A DNA stretch of 14,412 bases from an uncultured Sulfurimonas sp. (lineage in GTDB: Bacteria; Campylobacterota; Campylobacteria; Campylobacterales; Sulfurimonadaceae). The notes beneath the pieces were generated by a model. The model worked only from the letters and a program-made list of their open reading frames with translations, was not told the DNA's origin and did no database searches. The stretch spans positions 1 through 14,412 of the forward strand of contig CALDOC010000327.1 in the NCBI GenBank assembly GCA_937914675.1, in the 5' to 3' direction. The translations under genes and the position numbers were made by a program. Below are positions 14,364 through 14,412 of the stretch, piece after piece; positions within the stretch are counted from its first letter, which is position 1; every line of letters starts with the position of its first letter.

Positions 14364-14412
14364 CTGGTTTGCCTTTTAATCTTTTTTTCATATTTTTAAA
14401 ATCTTTGAGTTT
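14353..14412 (-). CDS. C-terminal tail of an unseen upstream gene (partial)
   Basis: One minus-strand frame is open from the window edge to a TGA at 14353-14355. It encodes 19 residues with a lysine-rich end (KKRLKGKPVVD). The other two frames stop at once. The stop overlaps the TTG start of the GT2 gene by 11 bases, like the overlaps elsewhere in the locus. The product cannot be identified from so few residues. Confidence 0.45.
   Translation of the reverse strand, partial: KLKDFKNMKKRLKGKPVVD

Noticed and set aside
1..14412. CRISPR array, insertion sequence, tRNA or phage genes
   Set aside because: No regularly spaced repeats, transposase or integrase motifs, terminal inverted repeats, or tRNA cloverleaf patterns were seen on either strand.

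Overview
The window is AT-rich, tightly packed Gram-negative DNA. Gene content suggests a Campylobacterota (Epsilonproteobacteria) relative, probably Sulfurimonas-like. The pointers are cbb3 oxidase maturation genes (ccoI, ccoS), a small periplasmic cytochrome c, the ADP-heptose pathway, a stand-alone mini-asparaginase, repeated TTG starts, and promoters with a -10 box but no clear -35. The taxonomic call is inference from style and content; no marker gene is complete here.

Layout. Positions 1-21 look like the 3' end of a 5S rRNA, so an rRNA operon probably lies just outside the left edge. A plus-strand operon follows (161-4365): gmhA, gmhB, a one-domain asparaginase, ccoI and ccoS, with gaps of at most a few bases or small overlaps. 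It ends at a strong hairpin facing a minus-strand monohaem cytochrome c gene (4419-4706). From the divergent intergenic region 4707-4817 a second plus-strand operon runs: hldD, hldE and a YfaZ-like outer-membrane protein (to 7849).

The right half (7846-14412) is mainly minus strand and concerns LPS core assembly. Read in transcription order (right to left) it holds the tail of an unseen gene, a WaaE/LgtF-type family-2 glycosyltransferase, an MBOAT O-acyltransferase, a membrane-anchored SGNH-like partner, then (after an oppositely oriented GT9 heptosyltransferase-like gene) a membrane-anchored glycosidase-like protein and waaF.

How the genes work together. GmhA, HldE, GmhB and HldD together make up the complete route from sedoheptulose 7-phosphate to ADP-L-glycero-beta-D-manno-heptose. 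WaaF, the second GT9 protein and the GT2 enzyme would use such donors to build the inner core. The MBOAT/SGNH pair is the usual makeup of an acyl (often acetyl) transfer machine acting on an exported glycan, so the core or a surface glycan may be O-acylated. The glycosidase-like protein appears to lack the usual acid/base glutamate and is the least understood gene. CcoI/CcoS supply copper and assembly help to a cbb3 oxidase whose structural genes are not in the window.

Most of the window is recognisable surface-glycan and respiration biology. The most novel part is the right-hand cassette: acylation pair, degenerate glycosidase and an antisense-nested GT9 gene.
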